Assembly (NCBI RefSeq): GCF_000412995.1
Contig: NZ_KE332512.1
Coordinates: 1,689,604-1,753,603 of the forward strand
Source: Treponema vincentii F0403
GTDB taxonomy: Bacteria; Spirochaetota; Spirochaetia; Treponematales; Treponemataceae
Direction of reading: 5' to 3'
Length of the DNA stretch: 64,000 nucleotides
How positions within the stretch are numbered: the first letter of the stretch is position 1; each line of letters begins with the position of its first letter. Under the pieces are notes generated by a model. It saw nothing but the letters and a program-made list of their open reading frames with translations, searched no databases and had not been told where the DNA came from. Position numbers and translations under genes: made by a program. Positions 17,168 through 26,235 of the stretch are shown piece after piece.

Positions 17168-18154
17168 ATGAAACCGGTAAAAAGTTTGGATTGGCAATGG
17201 TATGGGACGGGTGCTGCGATTGTAGATATTGCCGATTCGGTAACCGAGTATGCAATCAACTGCGCCACGCCGAACGGGCGGATGAAAGTATTCCATTTGT
17301 TTCCGGGAATCGATTATGCGCTTACAACCTTTGAAGCAGCTACGTGCGATTATCGGAAACATTCGGCGCCCGATGTTATCGAAATAGCGTATTGTAAATC
17401 GGGGCGGTTTGAATGCGAATATAAGAGCGGCTATTTTACCTATATCGGAGAAGGTGATTGCGCCGTCGGTATTTTGGAAGCGCAAACCGAAAAACCGTAT
17501 TTTCCGTTAGGGTATTACACAGGCTGTACGCTCATTATCGATCTAAAAAAAGCGGGTAAGGTTTTTCAAACCGGAATCGCCTGTATGTCTTTCGATTTAC
17601 CGGCAATGCTGAAAAAGCTCTGTCCCGATAACCGATGCGCAGTATTCAAAACACCGGACATATTGCTCCGTGTATTTACCGAATTATACAACACATCGCA
17701 AAGTCTCTGCTATTCTCCTGATGAAACAAAGGCATATCTACAACTTAAAGTTTTAGAACTGCTGTTTTTATTGCAGCATTATGAATCGCAAGAGCAAGCA
17801 GCGGAACATGTCTGCTTTTCGGGCGCATATATAAAAAAGATCAAAGCGATTAAAGCGGATATTACGGAAAACCGGAACGGGAAGCTGCGGCTGAAAGGCC
17901 TATCTCAAAAATACGGTATAAGTTTAACGATGATGAAAGACTGTTTTAAGGCGGTATACGGCAAACCGATTCATGCTTTTCAAAAAGAATATAAGATGCA
18001 AAAAGCGGCGCAGCTCTTACGTGATACCGACCAATCAATCACGGACATTGCCGCATCGGTCGGATACGAAAATCCGAATAAGTTCTCCTCCGCTTTTAAA
18101 ATGATGTTCGGCTGCCCACCGAGGGAATATCGGCAGCAGGCTATTTGTAATTAA
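17168..18154 (+). CDS. AraC-family transcriptional regulator
   Basis: 328 residues. The last about 100 residues carry two helix-turn-helix units (LKGLSQKYGISLTMMKDCFK, then DTDQSITDIAASVGYENPNK and the signature FSSAFKMMFGCPPREYR). The N-terminal portion is a sensor of the type seen near siderophore and ECF-type uptake genes. A promoter-like TTGACA lies at 17,118. The ECF operon at 18.9 kb on the same strand is a plausible target, but BrnTA lies between. Confidence 0.85.
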   Translation: MKPVKSLDWQWYGTGAAIVDIADSVTEYAINCATPNGRMKVFHLFPGIDYALTTFEAATCDYRKHSAPDVIEIAYCKSGRFECEYKSGYFTYIGEGDCAVGILEAQTEKPYFPLGYYTGCTLIIDLKKAGKVFQTGIACMSFDLPAMLKKLCPDNRCAVFKTPDILLRVFTELYNTSQSLCYSPDETKAYLQLKVLELLFLLQHYESQEQAAEHVCFSGAYIKKIKAIKADITENRNGKLRLKGLSQKYGISLTMMKDCFKAVYGKPIHAFQKEYKMQKAAQLLRDTDQSITDIAASVGYENPNKFSSAFKMMFGCPPREYRQQAICN

Positions 18155-18426
18155 AAGTAATGGGAGGTAACGCCGTTTCTAATCCAGTCATTGAGCCGCG
18201 TTTGCCATCCCTTACCGCTCGCTTTGAGCGCTTCGAGTAAATCCGCATCAATCCTGATACTTAATACCCTTTTTTGCGGTTTCCACATTGCTTTATTAAC
18301 AAGATGGCTCGGCCTTATCTGCGTTATCTGATCGCCGGTCAACTCCGGAATATCGGAAAAATCTATTTCGTCATCAGGAACCGCATGGGCTTCACAAGCT
18401 GTTATAAATTGCTCTAAGTCTGTCAT
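18151..18426 (-). CDS. brnA: BrnA-type antitoxin
   Basis: 91 residues from the ATG at 18426 (a start at 18450 is also open). The C-terminal ribbon-helix-helix KRVLSIRIDADLLEALKASG followed by KGWQTRLNDWIR is typical of BrnA. It binds BrnT and represses the operon. It overlaps brnT upstream, and its stop overlaps the end of the convergent araC-type gene by four bases. Confidence 0.85.
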   Translation of the reverse strand: MTDLEQFITACEAHAVPDDEIDFSDIPELTGDQITQIRPSHLVNKAMWKPQKRVLSIRIDADLLEALKASGKGWQTRLNDWIRNGVTSHYF

Positions 18427-18685
18427 AATAAATGTCCCGCTCCTTACCACTCGCTTTACGTGCGGAAATCAGTCGTATGTTTCCGCACCTATCCGTATAT
18501 ACAACCGCTAATACAAGATATTTTGAGGTAACGCCATAGCATATATATCTTGCTTCACATTCTGTCGAATGAGCACTATCAAAAAACTCGATGAGGTTCG
18601 GATCATTAAAAATCTCTGAAGCTTCATCGAAGGATATGCCGTGCTTGCGGATATTCAGTTCATTTTTTGCCTTGTCCCATTCCAT
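18392..18685 (-). CDS. brnT: BrnT-type ribonuclease toxin
   Basis: 97 residues: MEWDKAKNELNIRKHGISFD at the start, the LVLAVVYTDRCGNIRLISAR strand pair and KERDIYYD at the end are the standard BrnT features (RelE-like fold). A second brnTA pair at 62,744-63,308 is clearly related in family but divergent in sequence. Confidence 0.88.
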   Translation of the reverse strand: MEWDKAKNELNIRKHGISFDEASEIFNDPNLIEFFDSAHSTECEARYICYGVTSKYLVLAVVYTDRCGNIRLISARKASGKERDIYYDRLRAIYNSL

Positions 18686-18713
18686 AGTGTAATGCTAAAT
18701 TGTATTACACTAT
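18684..18713. promoter_or_regulatory. Likely BrnA operator
   Basis: Inverted repeat ATAGTGTAAT and ATTACACTAT separated by ten bases, overlapping the brnT start codon. Its position fits autorepression by the BrnT-BrnA complex; not tested. Confidence 0.55.
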
Positions 18714-18835
18714 TTGTCAATATCATACATGACGAAGACATCGGAATAAGTACCGCATTTCAAAACTTTCCGGCTTTTCGGATAGGTTTCGGCGTAATGG
18801 AGTGGAAAGAACAATCCTGTTGACGCTATAGTGTT

Positions 18836-18885
18836 CTCATGAGTTAGCAGGTGCTAACTCGAATAACAGTTCCGGCTGTTATGAG
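18836..18885 (+). promoter_or_regulatory. Three-way-junction-like leader upstream of ECF operon 1
   Basis: The stretch can fold as outer stem CTCAT/ATGAG enclosing two hairpins: GAGTTAGC-AGGT-GCTAACTC (18841-18860) and TAACAG-TTCCGG-CTGTTA (18864-18881). A promoter-like TTGACG and TATAGT lie just before it. The operon's ribosome binding site begins about 20 bases after the outer stem. It could be a regulatory RNA or a protein-binding site; it matches no riboswitch I know. Confidence 0.45.
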
Positions 18886-18918
18886 ATGGAGCTATTGATA
18901 CAAAAAGGAGATACTATC

Positions 18919-19536
18919 ATGGAAGCAAAAACGGAAGGGGCGACTCGGCTGCGGTTAAAGGATATTATCACGCTTTCGATTTTTAATATCGCGATGTTGG
19001 TTATCATGGTGATTGTCAAGATGATTATGACGGTTGCCGCAACGCCTGCGCTCGATTACCTTTTTTATGTCGGCGTCATGGCTTTTTTCTGCGCGCCGCT
19101 GTACATCGTGATGTCCAACAAAACCGCAAAACACGGGACGTTTTTTATCACGGCTGTTTTTTGCGGTTTAATGATGGCGGCATTCGGGTCGGTGTGGTTT
19201 TCGGCAGTGATGCTTGCGGTCGGAGTGATTTGTGAGCTCGTGATGCTGGGGGATGCTGCTTATAAAAATCCGCTTCGGAACGGCATCGGGTATGTGGTGT
19301 ATTGGACGCTGTACGCATGGGGCAGTTCAATTCCGCTGTTCTTTTTTAAGGAACAGTACTTAAAAAGTTTGGGCGATTCATATACCGAAGAAGGGAAGCA
19401 AACGCTGATTCACTTTTACGGTTCGGTCGATATGATGCTGCTCATCGGGTTGATTTCGGCGGTACTTGCAGCTCTGGGTTTTTGGGCCGGTATGCTGTTT
19501 TTCAAAAAGCACATCAAAAAAGCAAAGTTAGCGTAA
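18919..19536 (+). CDS. ECF transporter S component, MptD/Trep_Strep family (operon 1)
   Basis: 205 residues from the ATG at 18919, which has an AAGGAG site; the frame is open from 18886, but that start overlaps the leader. Five to six hydrophobic segments follow a short polar N-terminus (LRLKDIITLSIFNIAMLVIM). Composition and length match the Trep_Strep/MptD membrane proteins that bind substrate in energy-coupling-factor transporters. The substrate is unknown. It is first in an S-T-A operon with gaps of three bases. Confidence 0.75.
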   Translation: MEAKTEGATRLRLKDIITLSIFNIAMLVIMVIVKMIMTVAATPALDYLFYVGVMAFFCAPLYIVMSNKTAKHGTFFITAVFCGLMMAAFGSVWFSAVMLAVGVICELVMLGDAAYKNPLRNGIGYVVYWTLYAWGSSIPLFFFKEQYLKSLGDSYTEEGKQTLIHFYGSVDMMLLIGLISAVLAALGFWAGMLFFKKHIKKAKLA

Positions 19537-19539
19537 GCC

Positions 19540-20208
19540 GTGCGGAATCTCGATCCTCGGACTCACCTTGCCGTTACGCTCTGCGCCGCCGTCGTTTGGT
19601 TTTTATATGAACGGCTCGGGCAAATGCACCTGCTGTGTCTTCTGGCAAGCTGCTATTTATGGCAGGCAAAAGAGGTGCGGACGGCGGAGCGCTTGTGTCT
19701 CTTCTATTGTATATTGCAGGCGCTCAGCCTTCTTTGCGCACCGCATACGGCGCTGCTGTATGTCATCCTGCACACCTTTGCACGGTCAATCCCGCTGGTG
19801 ATGTTTGCCGCCGCTATCGCAACAAGCAATCCGAGCAGGCTGATGGCAAGCTGGCAAAATCTGCGTGTTCCCAAGCCCGTCCTGATTATGCTGTGTATGA
19901 TGATACGCTTTTTTCCGGTACTGCGGAAAGAAATGGCATCGATCCGGCAGGGAATTAGAGCGAGAGGGCTGTTTCCTCATTGGTATGATTATCTCCGCCG
20001 TCCCGTTACGGTATATGAAAGTTTTTTTGTACCGTTTACCGTTCGTTGCCTAAAGTTATCTGCGGAATTGGGAGCAACGGCGGAGCTACGCGGCTTGGAC
20101 GCTCCTACAGAACGAAGCAGCCTCTATGCCGCCCCCTTGTCCGTATACGACTATCTGACGGCGGGCTTATACGCCGCTGCGATGCTCTGTATATTATTCA
20201 TTGATTGA
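19540..20208 (+). CDS. ECF transporter T component, EcfT/CbiQ-like (operon 1)
   Basis: 222 residues from a GTG start three bases after the S gene. Membrane segments in the first two thirds are followed by the coupling motifs of EcfT: IRQGIRARGLFP near residue 136 and GATAELRGLDAPTERS near residue 187, both with the conserved A-R-G type triplets that contact the ATPases. Confidence 0.85.
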   Translation: MRNLDPRTHLAVTLCAAVVWFLYERLGQMHLLCLLASCYLWQAKEVRTAERLCLFYCILQALSLLCAPHTALLYVILHTFARSIPLVMFAAAIATSNPSRLMASWQNLRVPKPVLIMLCMMIRFFPVLRKEMASIRQGIRARGLFPHWYDYLRRPVTVYESFFVPFTVRCLKLSAELGATAELRGLDAPTERSSLYAAPLSVYDYLTAGLYAAAMLCILFID

Positions 20209-20211
20209 ACA

Positions 20212-21813
20212 ATGACTATGATTAGCTTTTGTGATGTCTCGTTTTGTTACGGGGAAGAGGATGCGGAGGGCGGGATGGATACCTGCATCGAGGGGATGTC
20301 GTTTGAGATACGGGCAGGGGAATGTGTTGTTTTGTGCGGCAGGTCGGGGGCGGGAAAAAGCACCGTCTTGAGGCTGATCGACGGCTTGGCTCCGGCTTTT
20401 TATGAGGGGACGCTGCACGGTTCGGTGGCGGTTGCCGGGAGGGAGCCTGCGGCGATGACGCCTGAGCAGCGGGTTAGGACATTCGGGGTTGTGTTTCAAG
20501 ACCCGCGCAGTCAGTTTTTTATGAACAGTGTGCAGGATGAAATTGCGTTTTCTGCGGAAAATATCGGGCTGGAGCCGAGGGTGGTACAAGAAAAGGTGCG
20601 GGAGGCTGCGGCATTGCTGGATATAGAACCGCTGTTGTGCCGGACGGTTGACGCACTGTCGGCAGGGCAAAAACAGCGGGTTGCGATTGCTGCGGCGCTC
20701 ATTTTGTCACCTGATATTCTGATTTTAGATGAGCCTGCTTCCAATTTGGATACGGAGGGGTGCCGGATTTTGATCGGACTTTTGGCGGAGATTAAACGGA
20801 GGGGTACGACGGTCATCATTAGCGAGCACCGGCTGCACGCATTTTTAGGGATTGCAGACTCGTTTTTGCATATCGAACACGGCAGAGCGGCGCACCGATG
20901 GACGGCAGAGGAATTTGCGTGTTTGCCGGAGGATGCACTGAGGCGCTTCGGGTTCCGGTACCCCGGTATGGCGGAGCTCCCGTTACGCCGGAAAAAAATC
21001 CGTGCAGTAAAGGCAGCAGGAATAATTGCAGGAACGGCGGTATCAGCGGTAGCGGTTGCAGAAACAGCAGGAGCAAAGACGGCATCGGCAGAAAAACCAG
21101 AGGAAAAAATGCGCTCTGCATTGTGCGCATCGAATGTGACGTATTTGTACAAGCCGGTGAGAGCCGGAGTAAATGGGTGCGGAGAAAAAGACCGCGAAAA
21201 GGACGCCGCCGGGCTGGAATCGGTATGCGGTATCCGGAATATCAACCTTGTGTTTCCGCACGGGAGCGTTACCGCGCTGACCGGAGAAAACGGCGCCGGT
21301 AAAACGACCCTGTGCAAGGTGTTGTGCGGGCTGCTCCGGCAAAAGAGCGGCAGCATTATGCTGGATGGGCGGGAGCTTTCCTGTGCACAGCGGCGGCGCA
21401 TAAGCTATTTTGTGATGCAGGACGCCGATTATCAGCTCTATTCCGACAGCATAATTAACGAGCTGCTGTTGGGACGGGAACCTTCACAAGACAACAAACG
21501 GCGTGCGGAAGAAGCTCTTGAGCTGTTCCGTTTGCAAGCGGTACGGAACCGGCATCCCGCCTCGCTGTCGGGCGGGGAAAAGCAGCGAGTGGTGATCGCC
21601 GCCGCGTACTGCTCGGATGCGGAGGTGTTTGTGTTCGATGAGCCGACCAGCGGCATGGACGGCGAAGGGCTTTTAAGTATGGCGCACTGGGCGGATATGC
21701 TTGCACAAGCGGGGAAAACCGTGATCATCATTACGCACGACGAGCTGCTCGCCGACATAGCCTGCGATTACAGGGTGCAGCTGATGAAGCATCCGTTAAA
21801 AAGCTATACCTGA
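20212..21813 (+). CDS. ECF transporter fused double ATPase (operon 1)
   Basis: 533 residues with two complete ABC domains. The first has Walker A GRSGAGKST, signature LSAGQKQRVAIA and Walker B ILILDEPASNLD; the second has GENGAGKTT, LSGGEKQRVVIA and VFVFDEPTSGMD. Both are catalytically intact. Between them (residues about 260-310) is a low-complexity Ala/Gly/Glu-rich linker absent from the paralogue at 29,274. It powers uptake by S and T. The start is three bases after the T gene. Confidence 0.9.
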   Translation: MTMISFCDVSFCYGEEDAEGGMDTCIEGMSFEIRAGECVVLCGRSGAGKSTVLRLIDGLAPAFYEGTLHGSVAVAGREPAAMTPEQRVRTFGVVFQDPRSQFFMNSVQDEIAFSAENIGLEPRVVQEKVREAAALLDIEPLLCRTVDALSAGQKQRVAIAAALILSPDILILDEPASNLDTEGCRILIGLLAEIKRRGTTVIISEHRLHAFLGIADSFLHIEHGRAAHRWTAEEFACLPEDALRRFGFRYPGMAELPLRRKKIRAVKAAGIIAGTAVSAVAVAETAGAKTASAEKPEEKMRSALCASNVTYLYKPVRAGVNGCGEKDREKDAAGLESVCGIRNINLVFPHGSVTALTGENGAGKTTLCKVLCGLLRQKSGSIMLDGRELSCAQRRRISYFVMQDADYQLYSDSIINELLLGREPSQDNKRRAEEALELFRLQAVRNRHPASLSGGEKQRVVIAAAYCSDAEVFVFDEPTSGMDGEGLLSMAHWADMLAQAGKTVIIITHDELLADIACDYRVQLMKHPLKSYT

Positions 21814-21897
21814 ATTTTTTGCAGATGTCCTGTATACTAATCGTCTGTTGTATCCCTATTTTATTAATATCTAAGTAAGTTGTAGCAAACGAATCTT

Positions 21898-22003
21898 TTA
21901 TATTACCTCTTTAAACCCTTCTATTAGTCTTTGATAATACTTCTCTAAAAAAACGTTATCAGTTTTACTAAAATCGTGAGATGATCTTCTTTTTATAATT
22001 TTG
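21898..22003 (-). pseudogene. C-terminal gene fragment
   Basis: A minus-strand frame ending at 21898 reads KIIKRRSSHDFSKTDNVF, then LEKYYQRLIEGFKEVI. It is open upstream but without a start and abuts the DUF2004-like gene. It is too short to name; its codon use is protein-like, so it may be a leftover of a lost neighbour. Confidence 0.3.
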
Positions 22004-22014
22004 AAAGCGCCCTA

Positions 22015-22470
22015 TTAACTTTCCCAATCAATTGCCTTAATATTTTCCCCTTCGCCGAATTTTACGCAAAGTATTTCATCGCTTTCGTCCGGCGAAATCA
22101 TAAAATCCATTGTGATATGCGGTTTTTCATTGTCAATCCATAAACCTAAATTCGTTACCGCCATTTTCATTACAAAGTCGGTAACCTCGTTCGGTAAGTC
22201 TTCAAGTCCACATTCTTCAATATGAAAGTTTATATAGTAATTGTCTTCTTTTAAATATGCTATAAGAGCTTTTCTTGCTTCTTGTATTTTCTCGTCTATA
22301 TTTTCAAGAAAATGTGCATAAATATCCAGTATACCGTTCGGTAGTTCTACATTTTGATCGAACCAGAGACATACGTCTATTCCGTTAATTGTTTTTTCCC
22401 AAATCACATTCACATTATCTGCCGTATCAAAACTTAATTGACCGAAATATTGATGTTCTATCTTTTTCAT
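22015..22470 (-). CDS. DUF2004-like cytosolic protein
   Basis: 151 residues, no membrane segment, acidic. Strand-rich opening (HQYFGQLSFDTADNVNVIWE), a helical middle (IDEKIQEARKALIAYLKED) and a final strand pair (PHITMDFMISPDESDEIL, VKFGEG) resemble DUF2004 proteins, some of which serve as immunity proteins of polymorphic toxins. No toxin gene is adjacent, so its function remains open. Confidence 0.5.
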   Translation of the reverse strand: MKKIEHQYFGQLSFDTADNVNVIWEKTINGIDVCLWFDQNVELPNGILDIYAHFLENIDEKIQEARKALIAYLKEDNYYINFHIEECGLEDLPNEVTDFVMKMAVTNLGLWIDNEKPHITMDFMISPDESDEILCVKFGEGENIKAIDWES

Positions 22471-22685
22471 ACTTTAATTTCCTCAAGGCATTAATTCTTT
22501 TCCGATTTATTTATTTTTAAGTGTATCACATTTATTTTTCTTACTCAATTTAGATTAAACGGGTTGATTTGCAATAAACCAAAGAACCGGCATAAATAAA
22601 ACGTAGGGCTTATGCCCATAGAACTTTGATGATTAAAGGTAAGTTTTCCCGACCAGCCGGAATTTTTAGCACCGTAAGCCTCATT

Positions 22686-23536
22686 TTAATATCCGTACTT
22701 CTTCCGATTTGCTGCAAGGAAGCAGAGCGTTGCGATAACCGCCATCAGCTCCGCGCCGACAATCGAAAGCCAGATACCGTCGACTCCCCAAAGAAGCGGG
22801 AGCAGCAAAACGGCTGCAGCTTGAAACACCACAGTCCGTAAAAATGAGATTGCAGCGGAAACGCCGCCGTTGTTCAATGCCGTAAAAAACGATGAGCCGA
22901 AGATTGCATACCCGGAACACAGAAACGAAAAGGCAAAGATGCTGAAGGCGTGGACGGTCATCGCAAAAAGACCTGCATCGTATCCGACAAATAGCGAAGC
23001 AAGGAGCCGCGATAATACAAGTGACGAAGCAAACATTCCTACTGCAAAAATTCCAATGAGTATGCTGCTTTTTCTTAACAGATTTTGTAATTCTTTATGA
23101 TTTTGCGCACCGTAATGATAGCCGATAATCGGCGCCGTCCCGACCGAATATCCGATAAACAGCGCTTGAAAAATAAAGCCGACATACATCAATACACCGT
23201 AAGCTGCGACTCCATCCGCTCCTGCATAACGAAGGAGCTACACATTGTACAGCATACTGACTAGCGACATGGATATTTGACTGAGTAATTTCGAAAACCT
23301 GTTCGAGTAGCTTTTTATCAACGCGTTACCGTCAAAAGCCGTTTTACCGAGCCGTAAAAAACTCTTGTTCGGACGGGCAAAATACAAAATCGGAACGAAG
23401 TTTTACCGACATAGTTTGAAACAAAAAATCCATCGACAACATTGTAGACGGATGTAAAAATAGGCATAATGATAGTCGGAATGGTAAAGCGCAGCAATTT
23501 TATAAAGGTAAACCGCTCCGATAGTTGAATGGGCAT
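22686..23536 (-). pseudogene. Broken MATE-family efflux gene
   Basis: The 5' piece (23,318-23,536) encodes the first MATE helices (LLRFTIPTIIMPIFTSVYNV) and then shifts frame. The 3' piece (22,686-23,192) encodes the last 168 residues (APIIGYHYGAQNHKELQNLL and later helices). Between them an in-frame TAG lies after SMLYNV, and roughly 200 residues of the middle are missing. It is divergent from the TetR gene at 23,730, which may once have regulated it. Confidence 0.8.
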
Positions 23537-23658
23537 GTGAAATCCTTGCTCCTTAATACAACCTAATAATTATAGAAGATTTTTAGGTTTGAATCGATAG
23601 GGTTGATTTCGGCGATCCATTGATAAAAGCCGCACAATGAAAGCCACATTTTTTCCTT

Positions 23659-23671
23659 GACATTGTGTCAG
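23659..23671. promoter_or_regulatory. Palindromic TetR-type operator in its own promoter
   Basis: TGACATTGTGTCA, centred about 65 bases before the TetR start. TTGACA of the likely -35 element overlaps it. The same 13-bp palindrome occurs twice at 24,874-24,930. Confidence 0.6.
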
Positions 23672-23729
23672 TAAAATCATATAGTACAGCTCATCACGCG
23701 AAAACAAAAAAATGTAAGGAAGTTTTATC

Positions 23730-24353
23730 ATGCCGAAAACATCGCCTGAATATATGGAAAACCGCAGAAATGAAATCATCAATGCCTGTAAAAAGCTGTA
23801 TGAGACCATGGATTTTAAAGACATTACGATAAAGGAAATCAGCACGGCAACCAGTTTTTCCCGCCCTTCCATTTACAATTATTTTAAAACAAAAGAAGAA
23901 ATCTTTCTTGCAATTTTTCAGACGGAATATGAACTTTGGACGAATGAGCTCAATGCCATAAGGCAGGATCCTGCGCTGCCCGCAACTTCACTTCCGGAAA
24001 AAATCGCCTGCAGCCTTGAAAAACGCGGATTGCTTTTGAAGCTGCTCGCCATGAATCTGTACGATATGGAAGAACATAGCAGTCTGGAATGTCTGGTACG
24101 TTTTAAGCGCGCCTACAAAGCCGCTTTTGATGCCGTTGAAAATCTGCTCAAGCAGTTTTATCCTTCATTTTCGCCAGCCCGCCGCCAAGAATTCCTGTTT
24201 TCATTTTTCCCTTTCCTCTTTGGAATCTATCCTTACGCCTTTGCAACAAAAAAACAGATTGAAGCCATGAACCGGTGCGGCTTTGAATACCCAAGAGCCA
24301 CGATTTACGAGCTGGTGTGTCAGTGCGTAGCACGGCTTCTTGGAAACCGCTAA
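23730..24353 (+). CDS. TetR-family transcriptional regulator
   Basis: 207 residues. The N-terminal helix-turn-helix is clear: RRNEIINACKKLYETMDF, then ITIKEISTATSFSRPSIYNY followed by FKTKEEIF. The C-terminal ligand-binding part has no recognised relative. It probably represses its own promoter and that at 24.9 kb, since both carry TGACA-type palindromes. It is co-transcribed with the cysteine-rich gene 23 bases downstream. Confidence 0.88.
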   Translation: MPKTSPEYMENRRNEIINACKKLYETMDFKDITIKEISTATSFSRPSIYNYFKTKEEIFLAIFQTEYELWTNELNAIRQDPALPATSLPEKIACSLEKRGLLLKLLAMNLYDMEEHSSLECLVRFKRAYKAAFDAVENLLKQFYPSFSPARRQEFLFSFFPFLFGIYPYAFATKKQIEAMNRCGFEYPRATIYELVCQCVARLLGNR

Positions 24354-24376
24354 AAACTGAAATTGGAGGATGCCCC

Positions 24377-24832
24377 ATGTGCGAAGAATGTTATGTAAAC
24401 GAAAGCAGAATTACGCCGCTGCTTAATCCTATTGAGTGTTTGGAACATCACACGCAGTATATATGCGGAACATGCGGACGATGTATTTGTATTGAGCATG
24501 ATCCAAAGCGAGGCTTGCAAAGATGGAATTTCCCCTTTAAGTCATTGGAAATTGCAAAGCTGTACTTACGGACAGCGGATTATACGGAAAAAGAGCCTTG
24601 CGGTATTTACGAAATAGAAAACAGCAAGGGGAAAAAATCGTATAAAATTTTTCCTTTCTATGACGATGTGCTGCTCTTTTTGAAAAAAAACAAAGACAAG
24701 CAGTGCAAGCATACCGCGCCTCTTTTTACTGCCGGAGAATATAGAGAATACCCGCATACACAGATACGCAGATTGACGCCTGCTGAAGTAACACGCTATA
24801 TGGATGAACGTGAACACGGCACCGCTGTATAA
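24377..24832 (+). CDS. Small cysteine-rich protein of unknown function
   Basis: 151 residues from the ATG at 24377 after GGAGG. Paired cysteines (MCEEC at the start; IECLEHH; ICGTCGRCICIEH at 35-47) suggest a zinc-binding treble clef or similar. The rest is basic and helical (FPFYDDVLLFLKKNKDKQCK). I do not recognise the family. It probably shares the TetR promoter. Confidence 0.6.
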   Translation: MCEECYVNESRITPLLNPIECLEHHTQYICGTCGRCICIEHDPKRGLQRWNFPFKSLEIAKLYLRTADYTEKEPCGIYEIENSKGKKSYKIFPFYDDVLLFLKKNKDKQCKHTAPLFTAGEYREYPHTQIRRLTPAEVTRYMDEREHGTAV

Positions 24833-24873
24833 ATTTCTTCCTGCAAAAAATTTTGACAACAAGAAATTTTAAC

Positions 24874-24930
24874 CTGACATTATGTCAGTTTATCGTTATA
24901 CTCTATCCATAAAACTGACATAATGTCAGT
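24874..24930. promoter_or_regulatory. Pair of palindromic operators flanking a promoter
   Basis: CTGACATTATGTCAG at 24874-24888 and ACTGACATAATGTCAGT at 24914-24930, with a TATACT -10-like element between them. The first palindrome takes the -35 position. They match the site in front of the TetR gene at 23,659, so the same repressor probably acts here. The gene now downstream is a flavodoxin remnant. Confidence 0.6.
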
Positions 24931-24932
24931 AA

Positions 24933-25403
24933 TTGTTCACAGGAAACCGATATGCGAACGTACAGATTGTAAGAGAGCATAGAGGTTTTCCTCAAATTCA
25001 TTTTGACTTACAGGAGGCAGAAAAGCTTATTTTTTCAGTTTTAATGGGAGCATGTATGGCGGCAGGTCTTTCGGCGAAAACGGCGGTAGTATATTTTAGC
25101 ACAACCGGTACGACGGAACGGATGGCAAAAAATGCGGCAAGCGCGATGGGGGCGGATATCTTTGAAATAGAGCCTGTCCACAAATACACTGCTGCCGATC
25201 TGAATGGCTTATCGAAAACGATACAGCGGCGGATGCGGTACTATTGCAACAGCACGGAATTCCTGAAAGAATTGGCTCGGCCTAGAAATGCAAAAAATAC
25301 AGGGATTCCGCATTTGAATTATAAAGTTATAATCTATAATAACTTATACGTTTTATGTTTTGTATTCTATTTTATAGCAAGTTATTATTATATAATGACC
25401 TAG
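24933..25403 (+). pseudogene. Truncated exported flavodoxin-like gene
   Basis: An open frame of 156 codons of which about 60 are flavodoxin-like: a signal-peptide-like KLIFSVLMGACMAAGLSA, then the FMN phosphate loop TAVVYFSTTGTTERMAKNAA and IFEIEPVHKYTAADLN. After that the frame is no longer flavodoxin-like. Segments resembling the middle and C-terminal parts of the same family occur at 36,290 and 34,690. It is downstream of two operator-like palindromes. Confidence 0.6.
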
Positions 25404-25515
25404 ACGGCTATAATGCGGAATTCCTGCAAAAAAATAGATAAAACTATTGCATATTTATGCTAATATGCTTCATAGTATTCCAAAGTCACGTGTTGCTTTA
25501 TATATAGGGATTAGA

Positions 25516-25679
25516 ATGATCAAAGATATTTTTTTACAAAAACTACAGCGAAAGTCAAATACTTTTGAAAAGGCAATTTCTACCAATGAAAAAAAAATAT
25601 TTATACGATCTCTCTTTGGAAATTGACCGTCCTTATACCAACTTAAAAGAGTATCAGAACTATAAAAACGTTATCTAAC
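25516..25679 (+). pseudogene. Small gene frameshifted at an A9 tract
   Basis: The frame from ATG 25516 (MIKDIFLQKLQRKSNTFEKA) ends at 25626, but a second frame beginning in the nine-A run near 25,588 continues with KKKYLYDLSLEIDRPYTN and ends at 25679. A one-base change in the tract would join them into about 54 residues. The family is unknown. Confidence 0.3.
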
Positions 25680-25752
25680 AAGAAAAGGTGTATTAATATG
25701 GACTTGCCGATTGTCAAACGTATTGCAGTGCACGGCGTTATTGGGTAAATAT

Positions 25753-26235
25753 ATGCTGCGATTGGATAAAATAAATGCTAAAAACGTACAGGATATTTTA
25801 AAACTGAATGTTTCGGAAAATCAAAAAAGCTTTGTTGCAGGCAATGATGCCAGTATCATTGAGGCCTACACTGCCGTTACGGCAAACGGATATGCTTTTC
25901 CTTTTGGAATATATGATGATGAAATGCCGGTCGGTTTTCTGATGATAGGTTTCGGTGTTTACGATTATTGGGATGATGCACCGAAAATAGCCTACGGCAA
26001 CTATAACCTTTGGCGGTTGATGATCGACGAAAAATATCAGAATAGAGGATACGGCAAAACTGCGGTTAGCCTTGCTCTTCAATTTATAAGAACATTTCCA
26101 TGCGGTAAAACGGAATACTGTTGGGTATCGTATGAGCCCGAAAATAACATTGCCCGCCGGTTATATGCTTCGTTCGGTTTTTACGAAACGGGTGAAACCG
26201 ACGGAACGGAGCTGATTGCGCTATTGAAGTTGTAG
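25753..26235 (+). CDS. GNAT family N-acetyltransferase (spermine/spermidine-type)
   Basis: 160 residues from the ATG at 25753; the frame opens at 25711, but LRLDKINAKNVQDILKL is the usual N-terminus of the SpeG/YjdJ-like branch. Motif A is LMIDEKYQNRGYGKTAV and the C-terminal ARRLYASFGFYETGE is typical. The SpeG-like assignment of substrate is tentative. Remains of another frame follow (26,236-26,348). Confidence 0.85.
   Translation: MLRLDKINAKNVQDILKLNVSENQKSFVAGNDASIIEAYTAVTANGYAFPFGIYDDEMPVGFLMIGFGVYDYWDDAPKIAYGNYNLWRLMIDEKYQNRGYGKTAVSLALQFIRTFPCGKTEYCWVSYEPENNIARRLYASFGFYETGETDGTELIALLKL

Noticed and set aside
20511..21401. 296-codon open frame on the minus strand
   Set aside because: It is antisense to the double ATPase, whose motifs are fully intact; composition is Ser/Ala/Arg-rich as expected for a shadow frame.
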